This document shows, piece by piece, positions 16,777-26,553 of a DNA stretch of 64,000 bases (position 1 is the first letter of the stretch; every line of letters starts with the position of its first letter). The position numbers and the translations under genes were made by a program. The stretch is from Flavobacterium sp. UBA6135 (GTDB lineage: Bacteria > Bacteroidota > Bacteroidia > Flavobacteriales > Flavobacteriaceae): NCBI RefSeq assembly GCF_002428305.1, contig NZ_DIVJ01000023.1:62001-126000 (forward strand), in the 5' to 3' direction. Under the pieces are notes generated by a model, which saw only the letters and a program-made list of their open reading frames with translations, did no database searches and was not told the origin of the DNA.

Positions 16777-18960
16777 TTATGACTTTACGAGTTTTTCTTT
16801 TTTCTTCAAATTTACATCACCTTTAGTAACTGGTTTTGTCTGTAAATCATCTAAAATATTCAAAGCTTCTTCAACATAAATGTCTTTTGATAAATTTTCA
16901 AACCAACGCTCTCTTTTTTCTTTAAATGATTCATCCTTATTCATTAAAGCCGTGTCATATTTGATTGGTTTAAACACTAAATTATTTGTATAATCCGAGA
17001 TTATTTTGAACTCTTTACTTTTTTCTTCCAACTCTAATTGTTCTTTCTGAAAGTTTTCTAACTTCAAATTATAAACTGATGCATCTCTGCGTTCTTTTGT
17101 CCATTGAGCACTCCTATCAATAAGTTGAAAATGTTCATTGTTTTCCAATCGGCTTTTACTGTTGTCAATAGCTTTATCAAAATTCACTTGTTTATTCCAA
17201 GTGGTATAAACAGCCGGATCAATTTTTGTCCATGGCATAGCATTATCCAAATCACGTTCGCCAATATTGATATGTGAATACCTGTCCGGAAGAACAATAT
17301 CGCTGGTAACACCTTCTAATTGAGTTGAACCACCATTAATTCTATAAAATTTTTGAGTTGTAGTTTTTAAAGCTCCTAAATCACCAACGGCATTTCCTCT
17401 AACAAATTGATTCAAGTCGATTACATTTTGAACCGTTCCTTTTCCATAAGTTTGCTTACTTCCAATGACCACTCCTCTTTTATAATCTTGAATTGCTGCC
17501 GCTAAAATTTCTGAGGCTGAAGCCGAAAAATTATTCACTAAAACTACCAAAGGGCCATCCCATTGTACTCTTGAATCTCTATCATATAAAACTTCTTTCT
17601 TGGTTCCTGCTGATTTTATTTGAACAACTGGACCCTGTTCAATGAACAAACCGGTTATGTCAACAACTGTTTTCAGAGATCCTCCTCCATTATCACGAAC
17701 ATCCATGATAATCCCTTGAATTCCTTCTTCTTTTAATCGTTCCACTTCAATAGCTACATCTTTTGCAGCATCTCTACTGTCTTTATTTTCAAAATCAATG
17801 TAGAATTTAGGTAAATTAATAATGCCGTATTTCACACCATTTCTTTCAATAATACTAGATTTTGCATATGTTTCTTCGGTTTCAACAGTATCTCTAATCA
17901 ATGAAATAACACTTATTGTTCCATCTACTTTCTTAACGGTTAATTTAACCTCTGTCCCTTTTGGTCCTTTGATTTTTTTTACGATATTATCCAAACGCAT
18001 TCCAACCACATCCAAAGGTTCTTCGTTGCCTTGAGCAACTTTCAAAATGATATCTCCGGGCTCTAATTGTTTCCCTCTCCAAGCCGGACCTCCTGAAATT
18101 AATTCTGTAATTTCTGTAAAATCATTTTTCTTTTGTAATCGAGCTCCAATTCCTTCAAATTTTCCACTCATGCTAACATCAAAGCGTTCTTTATCATCAG
18201 GAGCCATATAGTTGGTATGCGGATCAAATCGAGATGAAATAGCATTGATGTAAACTGAAAACCAATCGTTTCTATCTAAATCCTTGATAAAACTAAAATA
18301 ATCGTTTAATGAATTTAAGGTGCTTTCTCTAGTCTCTTTTTCTAAATCTTGAAAACTTTTTACCACATATTCAGCATCATTTTTTTTCTTGTCCTCTTCT
18401 AATTTAAGTTTTTCTGCCATTGAGGATACAGTAGAAAGCTTGATTTGTTTTCTCCAACGTTCTTTTAATTCTTTAGTATTTTTTGCATAAGGAAGCTTTT
18501 CATAATCTGTATCAATTTCTTCATCAACAGTGTAATCAATAGGTTTACTCAAAATTTCTTTAAAAAATTTAGTACTTTCTTCCATTCTTTTTACATAGGT
18601 AGTATAGGTCAAATCAAAAAAAGTAAGTTCTTTATTTTTTATTTGGTCATCGATTTTTAGTTTGTAAACGGCAAAAGCATCGATATCAGATTGTAAAAAA
18701 AATCGTTTCGAAGGGTCTAACGCCAATACGTAATCGTTATAAATTCCTTTCGATAAATCATCATCAATTGCAACCGGATCATAATGTCCGCGTTCTATCA
18801 CAAATGTTAATAATTCAATCAATAATTTATCTTTTTCCGGATCATTTTTTGGCGTTGATTTAAAATCAGACACGGTAAATGCAACAAGTGAAACTGATAT
18901 TGCTATTACCAACAATAGAGATTTAAAATTCTTTTTCATAAAATCAATTATATTATCCAT
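16777..18960 (-). CDS. prc: Carboxy-terminal processing (tail-specific) protease, S41A
   Basis: 727 residues from the ATG at 18960; the upstream extension is unlikely coding. A hydrophobic N-terminal anchor (KSLLLVIAISVSLVAFTV) is followed by a long helical domain, a PDZ domain (about 240-330, GIGARLQKKNDFTEITELI), and the S41 catalytic core. The core carries the nucleophile in SASASE, the general-base Lys in YGKGTVQ, and the substrate-groove segment VRDNGGGSL. Like E. coli Prc/Tsp it should degrade periplasmic proteins from the C-terminus. It is divergent from surE. Confidence 0.94.
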   Translation of the reverse strand: MDNIIDFMKKNFKSLLLVIAISVSLVAFTVSDFKSTPKNDPEKDKLLIELLTFVIERGHYDPVAIDDDLSKGIYNDYVLALDPSKRFFLQSDIDAFAVYKLKIDDQIKNKELTFFDLTYTTYVKRMEESTKFFKEILSKPIDYTVDEEIDTDYEKLPYAKNTKELKERWRKQIKLSTVSSMAEKLKLEEDKKKNDAEYVVKSFQDLEKETRESTLNSLNDYFSFIKDLDRNDWFSVYINAISSRFDPHTNYMAPDDKERFDVSMSGKFEGIGARLQKKNDFTEITELISGGPAWRGKQLEPGDIILKVAQGNEEPLDVVGMRLDNIVKKIKGPKGTEVKLTVKKVDGTISVISLIRDTVETEETYAKSSIIERNGVKYGIINLPKFYIDFENKDSRDAAKDVAIEVERLKEEGIQGIIMDVRDNGGGSLKTVVDITGLFIEQGPVVQIKSAGTKKEVLYDRDSRVQWDGPLVVLVNNFSASASEILAAAIQDYKRGVVIGSKQTYGKGTVQNVIDLNQFVRGNAVGDLGALKTTTQKFYRINGGSTQLEGVTSDIVLPDRYSHINIGERDLDNAMPWTKIDPAVYTTWNKQVNFDKAIDNSKSRLENNEHFQLIDRSAQWTKERRDASVYNLKLENFQKEQLELEEKSKEFKIISDYTNNLVFKPIKYDTALMNKDESFKEKRERWFENLSKDIYVEEALNILDDLQTKPVTKGDVNLKKKEKLVKS

Positions 18961-19083
18961 TAGGGTATGTACAAGTTTATTAAAAATTGTGCCATTTGTG
19001 TAAATAAACAAAAAAATAGTTTGTTTTATTCAACTTTCAAACAAAGTTATAAAATTGAACCCATAGAAAACCTTAATTTTCGT

Positions 19084-19091
19084 TAATTTTG
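19084..19091 (+). promoter_or_regulatory. Candidate -7 box for surE operon
   Basis: TAATTTTG, an exact TAnnTTTG match, lies 68 bases upstream of the surE ATG in the divergent prc-surE gap. No -33 element is evident. Confidence 0.4.
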
Positions 19092-19159
19092 TGACTTTAG
19101 AACTCCTAAAAAAATAAAAAGATTTATTTTTATTCGCGTCAAACAATTTGATAAAAACC

Positions 19160-19942
19160 ATGATTCAAAAAAAACCTTTGATATTAGTTACCAACGATGA
19201 CGGGATTTCAGCTCCGGGAATCAGAGCATTGATCAGTGTTATGAAAGAAATCGGAACCGTCGTAGTGGTGGCACCTGATAGTCCTCAAAGTGCAATGGGT
19301 CATGCCATAACCATAAACAGCACATTGTTCATCAATAAAATAAACATTGATAGTGATGTGGAACAAGAGTACAGTTGCTCGGGCACTCCTGTAGATTGCG
19401 TCAAACTAGCCGTAAATGAAATTCTAAAGCAAAAGCCTGATTTGTGTGTTTCGGGAATAAATCACGGCTCAAACTCCTCGATAAATGTAATTTATTCAGG
19501 AACGATGAGTGCCGCCGTTGAAGCCGGAATTGAAGGGATTCCAGCAATTGGTTTTTCGCTTTTGGATTATGATTGGAATGCCGATTTTGAAGCCATAAAA
19601 TCATTTATTAGAAAAATAACGCTTGAAGTATTGGAAAACGGACTCCCGGAAGGTGTAGTTTTAAATGTGAACTTCCCTAAATTAAAAGAAGCTGATATAA
19701 AAGGTATTAAAGTTTGCAGACAAGCTAAAGCCTTTTGGATGGAAAAATTTGACAAAAGAAAAACCCCTCAAGGAAAAGATTATTATTGGCTAACCGGTGA
19801 ATTTATAAATCAAGACAAAGGAGAAGACACTGACGAATGGGCTTTAAAAAACGGTTTTATATCAGTAGTTCCTGTTCAATTTGATTTAACAGCACATCAT
19901 GCCATTCAAAAACTAAACACCTTTAAATTCAACGAATTATGA
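19160..19942 (+). CDS. surE: 5'/3'-nucleotidase SurE
   Basis: 260 residues from ATG 19160 (MIQKKPLILVTNDDG). The metal site VTNDDGI is at the N-terminus, with APDSPQSAMGHAIT, the SGINHGSNSS metal and phosphate loop, and YSGTMSAAVEA. SurE hydrolyses nucleoside monophosphates in stationary phase and stress. A TTG four codons upstream is a weaker start. It overlaps the next gene by four bases (ATGA). Confidence 0.95.
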   Translation: MIQKKPLILVTNDDGISAPGIRALISVMKEIGTVVVVAPDSPQSAMGHAITINSTLFINKINIDSDVEQEYSCSGTPVDCVKLAVNEILKQKPDLCVSGINHGSNSSINVIYSGTMSAAVEAGIEGIPAIGFSLLDYDWNADFEAIKSFIRKITLEVLENGLPEGVVLNVNFPKLKEADIKGIKVCRQAKAFWMEKFDKRKTPQGKDYYWLTGEFINQDKGEDTDEWALKNGFISVVPVQFDLTAHHAIQKLNTFKFNEL

Positions 19943-20211
19943 AAAAATCAGATTTATTATTTGGATTTATAATTGGCATTATTGCTTCCTGTTTGGGAAT
20001 TTATCTGTTTTTAACTTTTGTAACAGAATATTCATTTTTGGAAGGCATCAGATTATTAAAAGCACAAGGTTCTTTTGGTAAATTAATCACCGTTGGTGCG
20101 TTATTAAATATTATTGCATTTTTTATTTTGCTTAAACTAAATAAGGACTTAATGGCTCGAGGTGTTGTTTTGGCAACCATTGTAATAACAATTATAACCT
20201 TATTTGTATAA
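19939..20211 (+). CDS. Small three-helix membrane protein between surE and lpxB
   Basis: 90 residues with three predicted membrane helices (about 7-28, 49-65 and 73-90). It overlaps surE by four bases and lpxB by one, so it is translated as part of the same operon. No known catalytic motif is present. The tight coupling to lpxB suggests an envelope-related role, but that is inference only. Confidence 0.85.
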   Translation: MKKSDLLFGFIIGIIASCLGIYLFLTFVTEYSFLEGIRLLKAQGSFGKLITVGALLNIIAFFILLKLNKDLMARGVVLATIVITIITLFV

Positions 20212-21326
20212 TGAAATATTATATCATTGCCGGAGAAGCCTCCGGAGATTTGCATGGTTCAAATTTGATGAAAGAGTTGCTGTTAAGCGATCCAAATGCA
20301 TCCATCCGTTTTTGGGGTGGTAATCTTATGCAATCAGTTGGCGGGACTTTGGTCAAACATTACAAAGAGCTAGCTTTTATGGGTTTTGCTGAAGTGCTTT
20401 TTAATTTAAAAACGATTTTAAAAAATATTGATTTTTGTAAAAAAGATATTGAAGCTTTTCAACCCGATGCTTTAATTTTTATAGATTATCCCGGATTCAA
20501 TATGCGAATTGCAAAATGGGCAAAACAAAAAAATATTCCGACTCATTATTATATAGCTCCTCAAATTTGGGCATGGAAAGAAAATAGAATTCAAGCCATT
20601 AAACGAGATTTTGACAAACTCTATGTAATTCTTCCGTTTGAAAAAGATTTTTTTGAAAAAAAACACAATTTTACGGTTGAATTTGTGGGTCATCCTTTGC
20701 TAGATGCAATTAATAATCATCCAACGGTTGAAGAAGAAAAATTCAGAACTGAAAATAATTTGGACAATAGACCTATTGTTGCACTTTTACCCGGAAGTAG
20801 AAAGCAGGAAATTAAAAAAATGCTTGATGTAATGACATCTATTGCAAAAGATTTTAAAGATTTTCAATTTGTCATTGCAGGTGCTCCTTCAATTGATTTT
20901 GGTTTTTATAAAGATTTCATAACTTTGGAAAACATTAAATTTGTTTCCAATAAAACGTATGATCTTTTGAGTATCGCTCAATCGGCATTGGTTACTTCTG
21001 GAACGGCAACTTTGGAAACTGCTCTTTTTAAAGTGCCTGAAGTGGTTTGCTATAAAGGAAATTGGATTTCTTATCAAATTGCAAAACGAATCATTACTTT
21101 AAAATACATTTCTCTAGTAAACCTTATTATGGACAAAGAAGTTGTTAAGGAACTTATTCAAAGTGATTGCAACACCAACAAATTGAAAAAAGAATTGTTG
21201 AAAATAAACAAGCCGGAAAACCGTTCTCTTTTGTTGAAAGAATATGAATTATTACAAACAAAACTCGGCGGAATAGGAGCCAGTAAAAAAGTTGCACAAC
21301 TCATTGTTGCAGCCACAAAAAAATAG
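20211..21326 (+). CDS. lpxB: Lipid-A-disaccharide synthase
   Basis: 371 residues, family-typical. GT19 signatures: GEASGDLHGSNLM at the N-terminus, IDYPGFNMRIAKWAK, YIAPQIWAWKENRI and LLPGSRKQEI. It condenses UDP-2,3-diacylglucosamine with lipid X to form lipid A disaccharide at the inner membrane. Its ATG overlaps the preceding stop. Confidence 0.96.
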   Translation: MKYYIIAGEASGDLHGSNLMKELLLSDPNASIRFWGGNLMQSVGGTLVKHYKELAFMGFAEVLFNLKTILKNIDFCKKDIEAFQPDALIFIDYPGFNMRIAKWAKQKNIPTHYYIAPQIWAWKENRIQAIKRDFDKLYVILPFEKDFFEKKHNFTVEFVGHPLLDAINNHPTVEEEKFRTENNLDNRPIVALLPGSRKQEIKKMLDVMTSIAKDFKDFQFVIAGAPSIDFGFYKDFITLENIKFVSNKTYDLLSIAQSALVTSGTATLETALFKVPEVVCYKGNWISYQIAKRIITLKYISLVNLIMDKEVVKELIQSDCNTNKLKKELLKINKPENRSLLLKEYELLQTKLGGIGASKKVAQLIVAATKK

Positions 21327-21333
21327 ATTAAAA

Positions 21334-21966
21334 ATGAAATTTTTAAAATTCAGCATCGTAGTGATTTTATCAACAGTAGTTTTTTCGTGTAAAACTTCTT
21401 CTTCGGGAATAGTTACATCAAAAGAAGAAGCACAAAAAAAAGGCATTTATACTGACAAAAAAACTACAACTACCACAACAAAAACTGTTAGACCAAATTC
21501 AGAAACCAACACAAAACCAACTCGTAAATATAAAATTAACGACGAAGAAGATAGCGACTATACCGTTGATAAAGAAAATACACCCTATTTAGTAAAACAA
21601 TTAATTCATGCCGCAAGTGAATATGAAGGCGTAAAATATAGAGGTGGCGGCACCACAAAACAAGGCATGGATTGTTCCGGATTGGTGAGTACTGTTTTTA
21701 AAACCTACGACATTTCATTGCCTAGATCTTCTTTTGATATGGCAAAAGTTGGAAATAAGGTCGGCCTAAAAGAAGCACAAAAAGGTGACTTGATTTTTTT
21801 TAAAACTAATGGAAGAAATGTAATAAATCATGTCGGTTTAATTACAGAAATCAAAGATGATGAAATAATATTTATTCATTCTTCAGTTCAAAGAGGCGTG
21901 ATATTTTCATCTACCAAAGAACCCTATTATAAGAAAAATTTCGCGCAAATAAATAGAGTTTTGTAA
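21334..21966 (+). CDS. NlpC/P60 (C40) peptidoglycan hydrolase lipoprotein
   Basis: 210 residues from ATG 21334, seven bases after lpxB. A lipoprotein signal ends at Cys19 (VVFSC), followed by a Thr/Lys-rich linker to ~80. The C40 domain has the catalytic C114 in GMDCSGLV, H166 in NHVGLI and H182 in FIHSS. Such enzymes cleave D-gamma-glutamyl-diaminopimelate bonds in cell-wall stem peptides. The longer open frame upstream is inside lpxB and is not used. Confidence 0.93.
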   Translation: MKFLKFSIVVILSTVVFSCKTSSSGIVTSKEEAQKKGIYTDKKTTTTTTKTVRPNSETNTKPTRKYKINDEEDSDYTVDKENTPYLVKQLIHAASEYEGVKYRGGGTTKQGMDCSGLVSTVFKTYDISLPRSSFDMAKVGNKVGLKEAQKGDLIFFKTNGRNVINHVGLITEIKDDEIIFIHSSVQRGVIFSSTKEPYYKKNFAQINRVL

Positions 21967-22011
21967 GAAATAATTTTTTTATTAATAAGACATTTATTAC
22001 CTTCGTTTTCG

Positions 22012-24033
22012 ATGAAGGTTTTAAAATTTCCAACTATAGCCATCACTATATGTTTTATGTTGGGAATTATTGTAGGAAACCACTATAAACCCGACCCGGA
22101 TCCCCTATTCCTTCTACTCACCGTTCAACTTTTATTGCTTTTTACAACTCTTGTTTTGGTCAAAAAATTCCAAAAAGCAAAACTACTATTTGGTTTATTT
22201 CTATATACATTAAGTTTTATATCCGGTATATTTGTTTTTGTTTCACATTACCAACTCAATCACAAAAACCATTACAGCAACTGGATTCTATCAGGAGAAA
22301 AAGTTATTCTGACAGGTGTTATCTCGGAAGAATTAAAAGCCAATCCTTATTCACACAAATACTATTTGGAGGTTACACAAATCAACAACCAAGAACTCAC
22401 AGGAAAAGTGTTGGTTAACTTTTCAAAGAAAAATAAAGAAAATCTCCCCGAAGTTGGTACTGTTATTTTGGCAAAATGTGCTATAAAAGCATTAATCAAA
22501 CCTAATAATCCAAATCAATTTGATTATGCTGATTATTTGGAAAAGCGAAATGTTTTCCATCAAATTTATTTAGAAAACAAAAATTTTCGTTATCTAAAAA
22601 CAGATAAAAACACCAACTATTTTTTGCAAAAAACCAGAGAATCAATAAGTAAAGATATTGCCAAAAACAACATCCCTACAGAGCGATTGCATATAATTCA
22701 AGCCCTTTTATTAGGACAACGACAAGATATTAATAGTGAATTGTTGCAAAAATATTCGAAAGCAGGTGCCATACATATTTTAGCCATTTCAGGTTTACAT
22801 ATCGGCATATTATTATTCTTTTTTAAATCTGTACTCTCGCCTTTACGAAGAATTAAACATGGGGCAGTAGTCCAACTGCTTATTTTAATTAGCCTTTTAT
22901 GGTTATTTGCTATTCTTTCAGGATTATCGCCTTCAGTAGTTCGGGCCGTAACAATGTTTAGTTTTGTCGGGATTGGAATTTATTTGCAAAGAGCTACAAA
23001 CATTTTTAACACTATAGCAGTTTCCATTCTACTGTTATTACTTTTCAAACCTAATTTTTTATTTGAAGTTGGGTTTCAATTGAGTTATTCCGCAGTAATT
23101 GCCATTGTATGGATTCAACCCTTATTCACGAAATTTTGGCGTCCAAAAAATAAAATCTTGAATTATTTTTATGAAATTATAACTGTTTCTATCGCGGCAC
23201 AAGTTGGCGTTCTGCCATTAAGTATATATTATTTTCATCAGTTTCCGGGGTTATTCTTTATGACCAATTTAATTATAATTCCACTTTTAACAGTCATTTT
23301 GGTAATTGGAATTTTGGTTGTAATAACCAATGCTATTGGAGTTTCATTTCTACCTTTAAGTTACATTTTATCGGAATCCATTGGTTTTATGAATTACTAT
23401 GTTAACTGGATTGCTTCTTTTGAAAAGTTTATATTTTCAGATATTTCATTTAATAGACTGCTTCTAATTACTTTGTATGCATTATTGATTGGCATTATAA
23501 TTTTATTGAAAAAACCTAACTACTTAAAACTCCAATTTGTATTAATCTTGATATTTAGCTATCAACTAGCCTATTTTGGAAGCATTTATTCTAATTACAA
23601 AACGGATGAAGCGGTGCTTTTTCATTATCCTAAAAAAACAATAATCACGCTTAAGGAAAATAATAAAATCACTATTTATACAAACGACACCTTGATTGAA
23701 AACAATTATGTGGTAAAAAATTATCTGCAAGGTAACTTTGGAGAAATTGATGCTATTGAAAAAGTACCAAACGCAATAAAACTATTCGATAAAAAATTAT
23801 TAATTATAGACGAGAATGCAATTTATAAAGTGCCGGAAAAAGTGGAACTAATTCTTTTGACACAATCTCCAAAAATAAATTTAGAACGACTTATCGATTA
23901 CCATCAACCCAAGCTAATTATTGCTAACGGTAGTAATTATTTAAGCACCATAGAACAATGGAAAAAAACTTGTTTGAAAAAAAATATCCCTTTTCATATT
24001 ACTAATGAAAAGGGATATTTGAAAATTTATTAA
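22012..24033 (+). CDS. comEC: ComEC/Rec2-family competence membrane protein, short form
   Basis: 673 residues. N-terminal membrane segments and an OB-like soluble domain (DUF4131 type, about 30-190) precede the Competence domain, whose signature LLLGQRQDINSELLQKYSKA and HILAISGLHIGILL is clear, followed by about eight membrane helices. ComEC forms the inner-membrane channel for single-stranded DNA. The C-terminal ~145 residues occupy the place of the metallo-beta-lactamase domain but contain no HxHxDH metal motif. TACCTTCG, one mismatch from a -7 box, ends six bases before the ATG. The last codons form part of a terminator hairpin. Confidence 0.88.
   Translation: MKVLKFPTIAITICFMLGIIVGNHYKPDPDPLFLLLTVQLLLLFTTLVLVKKFQKAKLLFGLFLYTLSFISGIFVFVSHYQLNHKNHYSNWILSGEKVILTGVISEELKANPYSHKYYLEVTQINNQELTGKVLVNFSKKNKENLPEVGTVILAKCAIKALIKPNNPNQFDYADYLEKRNVFHQIYLENKNFRYLKTDKNTNYFLQKTRESISKDIAKNNIPTERLHIIQALLLGQRQDINSELLQKYSKAGAIHILAISGLHIGILLFFFKSVLSPLRRIKHGAVVQLLILISLLWLFAILSGLSPSVVRAVTMFSFVGIGIYLQRATNIFNTIAVSILLLLLFKPNFLFEVGFQLSYSAVIAIVWIQPLFTKFWRPKNKILNYFYEIITVSIAAQVGVLPLSIYYFHQFPGLFFMTNLIIIPLLTVILVIGILVVITNAIGVSFLPLSYILSESIGFMNYYVNWIASFEKFIFSDISFNRLLLITLYALLIGIIILLKKPNYLKLQFVLILIFSYQLAYFGSIYSNYKTDEAVLFHYPKKTIITLKENNKITIYTNDTLIENNYVVKNYLQGNFGEIDAIEKVPNAIKLFDKKLLIIDENAIYKVPEKVELILLTQSPKINLERLIDYHQPKLIIANGSNYLSTIEQWKKTCLKKNIPFHITNEKGYLKIY
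23982..24020. terminator. 16-bp-stem terminator inside the end of comEC
   Basis: AAATATCCCTTTTCAT (23982-23997) is exactly complementary to ATGAAAAGGGATATTT (24005-24020) with a seven-base loop. Read on the minus strand the stem is followed by a run of eight T, so it best fits the end of the thioredoxin operon whose stop is at 24039. It lies within the last codons of comEC. Confidence 0.8.
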
Positions 24034-24038
24034 TTTAT

Positions 24039-24500
24039 TTATTTTCCGATGAAAGTTGTAGCACTTTCAATCCATTTATCAGGACCGCCTGCAACATAAC
24101 CGGTTTTTCCCAGTTGCTGTAAATTAATCGATTTATCTTTCTTTTTCTCCGGATTTACAAACCAAACCGAAGGATAACCTCTCACTTGAAAAATAGCTTG
24201 AAGTTCGTTGTTTTGTGCTTCCAATTTTGGATCTAATTTTGTTTTTCTAGGAAAATCTAGTTCTACTAAAACTACTTTCTTTTTAGCCCATTGTGCAAAC
24301 TCAGGTTTTTTAAAAACTTCATTTTGAAGTCTGATACACCATCCGCACCAATCACTCCCGGTGAAGAATAACAGTAAAGGTTTTTTTTCTTTCACAGAAA
24401 TATCAATTGCTTTGTTAATATCTGTATGCCAAGTTAATTCTTGAGCAGAAGCAAATTGAAAGGTCATAAATAAGACCGCGATTAAAATTGTTTTTTTCAT
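24039..24500 (-). CDS. Secreted thioredoxin-fold protein (CGWC)
   Basis: 153 residues. A signal peptide (about 1-19, ending ASAQ) precedes a thioredoxin-like domain with the redox motif C52-G-W-C55 in FTGSDWCGWC and the cis-Pro loop RGYPSVWFV. It resembles periplasmic thiol:disulfide oxidoreductases of the DUF255/thioredoxin_7 type. It is one base downstream of a second thioredoxin gene and last in the peptide operon. Confidence 0.88.
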   Translation of the reverse strand: MKKTILIAVLFMTFQFASAQELTWHTDINKAIDISVKEKKPLLLFFTGSDWCGWCIRLQNEVFKKPEFAQWAKKKVVLVELDFPRKTKLDPKLEAQNNELQAIFQVRGYPSVWFVNPEKKKDKSINLQQLGKTGYVAGGPDKWIESATTFIGK

Positions 24501-24501
24501 T

Positions 24502-24963
24502 TTAATTAGTGCCGTTTAGTTCAGATAATAATTGTTCAGGTTGATAATAGCCAACGATAACTTTTGCAATTTCGCCGTTTTTATCTAAAACATACATTGA
24601 AGGATAACCTTCTACTTTTAAGAATCCGGTAAATTCATGCATGCTGTTTCTTCCTTTTCGGTTGGCATCATAGCCAGGATTTGAAAATTTTCTACCTTTA
24701 TAATTTACAGTAGTATTTCCTTCTCCATTAAATTTAACTGCATAATAATTGGCATTGATATACTCTGAAACTTCTTTGGTTTGAAATGTATTCTTATCCA
24801 ACATTTTGCATGGCCCACACCAATCGGTATAAACATCCATAAAAATTGGTTTCGGATTCTCTTTTTGAAGAGCTATTGCTTCATCAAAAGACATCCATTT
24901 AATTTCCTGTGCCTGAACAAAATAAAACGATATAAAGGCAAATAGTAAGAGTGTTTTTTTCAT
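24502..24963 (-). CDS. Secreted thioredoxin-fold protein (CGPC)
   Basis: 153 residues. A signal peptide (ISFYFVQAQ at about 11-19) is followed by a thioredoxin domain with the classic C49-G-P-C52 active site and the cis-Pro loop EGYPSMYVLD. It is probably a periplasmic disulfide reductase. The pair have equal length but different active sites, so they are diverged paralogues rather than a recent duplication. Confidence 0.9.
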   Translation of the reverse strand: MKKTLLLFAFISFYFVQAQEIKWMSFDEAIALQKENPKPIFMDVYTDWCGPCKMLDKNTFQTKEVSEYINANYYAVKFNGEGNTTVNYKGRKFSNPGYDANRKGRNSMHEFTGFLKVEGYPSMYVLDKNGEIAKVIVGYYQPEQLLSELNGTN

Positions 24964-25004
24964 AATTAAAATTTTAATTCATTTTTCAAAAATGATGCCG
25001 AAAG

Positions 25005-26540
25005 TTAGCGAACACCATGCATTAGTTTTCTAATCAAAGGATTCATAGCTGAAATTAAAACGCCCATTCCAATCGGGACGATTGTAAAAATAAGGAAAAA
25101 TGTGCTTAATGAATATTCATTAGATATTTTTTCAATCATTCCTCCCATTGATCCGGCTAATTTGTTACCCATTGCAATGAAAAGATAGTAAATACCGAAC
25201 ATTACCCCTATCCATTTTGCAGGAACCAATTTACTTACATACGACAATCCAACAGGTGATAAACAAAGCTCTCCTAAGGTGTGGAATAAATAGGCTAAGA
25301 TTAACCAAACCATACTTACTCGTACAAAATCTTCTCCCGACACGATGGATTGTGCTCCGAAAGCTAAAAATCCGAATCCTAATCCTAGAAGAATTAATCC
25401 TACTCCAAATTTAACTGCACCGGGCAAATTATATTTACTTTCCCATAATTTTGAGAACATAGGAGCAAAAATAATTATAAATAATGAATTTAAGATTCCG
25501 AACCATGTTGCAGGAACTTCTGTTTCAGTAGCTGTAAATTCTCGGTTTACTTTCCAAATTACAATTCCCCAAATGATTATAAAACTCAAAGAAAGAATAA
25601 TATTTCCTAGAGAATATTTTGCGAAAGTTTTAGAAAACAATTTAGCCAACACATAAGTGATAATTCCTAGTGGTAGAATAGTCAAAATTGCATCAATAAT
25701 TTTAAATGAAAAACCTGCATTTCCTTCTAAAATTCGTTGTGTATATTTTTCTGCAAAAATAGTCATCGAACCACCGGCTTGTTCAAAAGCAGCCCAAAAG
25801 AAAACGGTAAAAATTGAAAAAATGAAAACCACAATCATTCTATCTCTGATAATATTTGACGGTGTGTGATCAACTTCATCAGTTTTGATTAGGCTTTTGT
25901 TTGTTGGAGAAAGTCCAACTTGACCAAAAATATTTTGTGTAAAATAGAATTGTAGCATTCCAAAGAACATAAAAATTCCCGCTAATCCGAAACCTAAGCT
26001 CCAAGAAACTTTTTCACCAATATAACCACAAAGCATAATTCCTAAAAAGGCTCCGGCATTTACTCCCATGTAAAAAATGGAATAAGCACCGTCTTTCTTT
26101 TCTGGGTGATCTTTGTATAAATGGCTAATCATAGAAGTCATGTTTGGCTTAAAAAGACCATTTCCAATGATTAAACACCCTAAACCAACATATAAAAAGA
26201 ACTCTGTTTCAAGTGCCATTGATGCGTGACCTAAGGTCATAATAAATGCTCCAATAATTACAGCCCAACGATAACCCAATAATTTATCTGCCAACAAACC
26301 TCCTAGAACCGGTGTTAGATAAACTCCCATTGTGTAAGTTCCGTATAATGCCATTGCTCTTTCGGTAGTCCATTCCCAACCCCCTTTATCAAATGTTGAG
26401 ATTAAGAAAATCACCAAAATGGCACGCATTCCATAATAGGAAAAACGTTCCCACATTTCGGTGAAAAAGAGAACAAACAATCCTGCAGGATGTCCGAGAA
26501 CTTGGTCTTTGAAGAAGTCGTTAGAGGTTGAAGTATTCAT
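25005..26540 (-). CDS. POT/PTR2-family proton-coupled peptide transporter (copy 1)
   Basis: 511 residues with 12 or more membrane helices. The proton-coupling ExxER-type motif is present as EMWERFSYYGMRA in helix 1, with FYMGVNAGAFLG (PTR2 signature 2 region) and TLGELCLSPVGLSYVSKLVP. It imports di- and tripeptides across the inner membrane. It lies 13 bases downstream of a second POT gene. Confidence 0.93.
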   Translation of the reverse strand: MNTSTSNDFFKDQVLGHPAGLFVLFFTEMWERFSYYGMRAILVIFLISTFDKGGWEWTTERAMALYGTYTMGVYLTPVLGGLLADKLLGYRWAVIIGAFIMTLGHASMALETEFFLYVGLGCLIIGNGLFKPNMTSMISHLYKDHPEKKDGAYSIFYMGVNAGAFLGIMLCGYIGEKVSWSLGFGLAGIFMFFGMLQFYFTQNIFGQVGLSPTNKSLIKTDEVDHTPSNIIRDRMIVVFIFSIFTVFFWAAFEQAGGSMTIFAEKYTQRILEGNAGFSFKIIDAILTILPLGIITYVLAKLFSKTFAKYSLGNIILSLSFIIIWGIVIWKVNREFTATETEVPATWFGILNSLFIIIFAPMFSKLWESKYNLPGAVKFGVGLILLGLGFGFLAFGAQSIVSGEDFVRVSMVWLILAYLFHTLGELCLSPVGLSYVSKLVPAKWIGVMFGIYYLFIAMGNKLAGSMGGMIEKISNEYSLSTFFLIFTIVPIGMGVLISAMNPLIRKLMHGVR

Positions 26541-26553
26541 AAGTAAATTATAA

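Noticed and set aside
18961..19011. N-terminal extension of the tail-specific protease
   Set aside because: Upstream codons do not resemble protease N-termini and would displace the membrane anchor.
25345..25656. 103-codon plus-strand frame inside POT transporter copy 1
   Set aside because: Antisense shadow of a membrane-protein gene, as are the neighbouring short frames.
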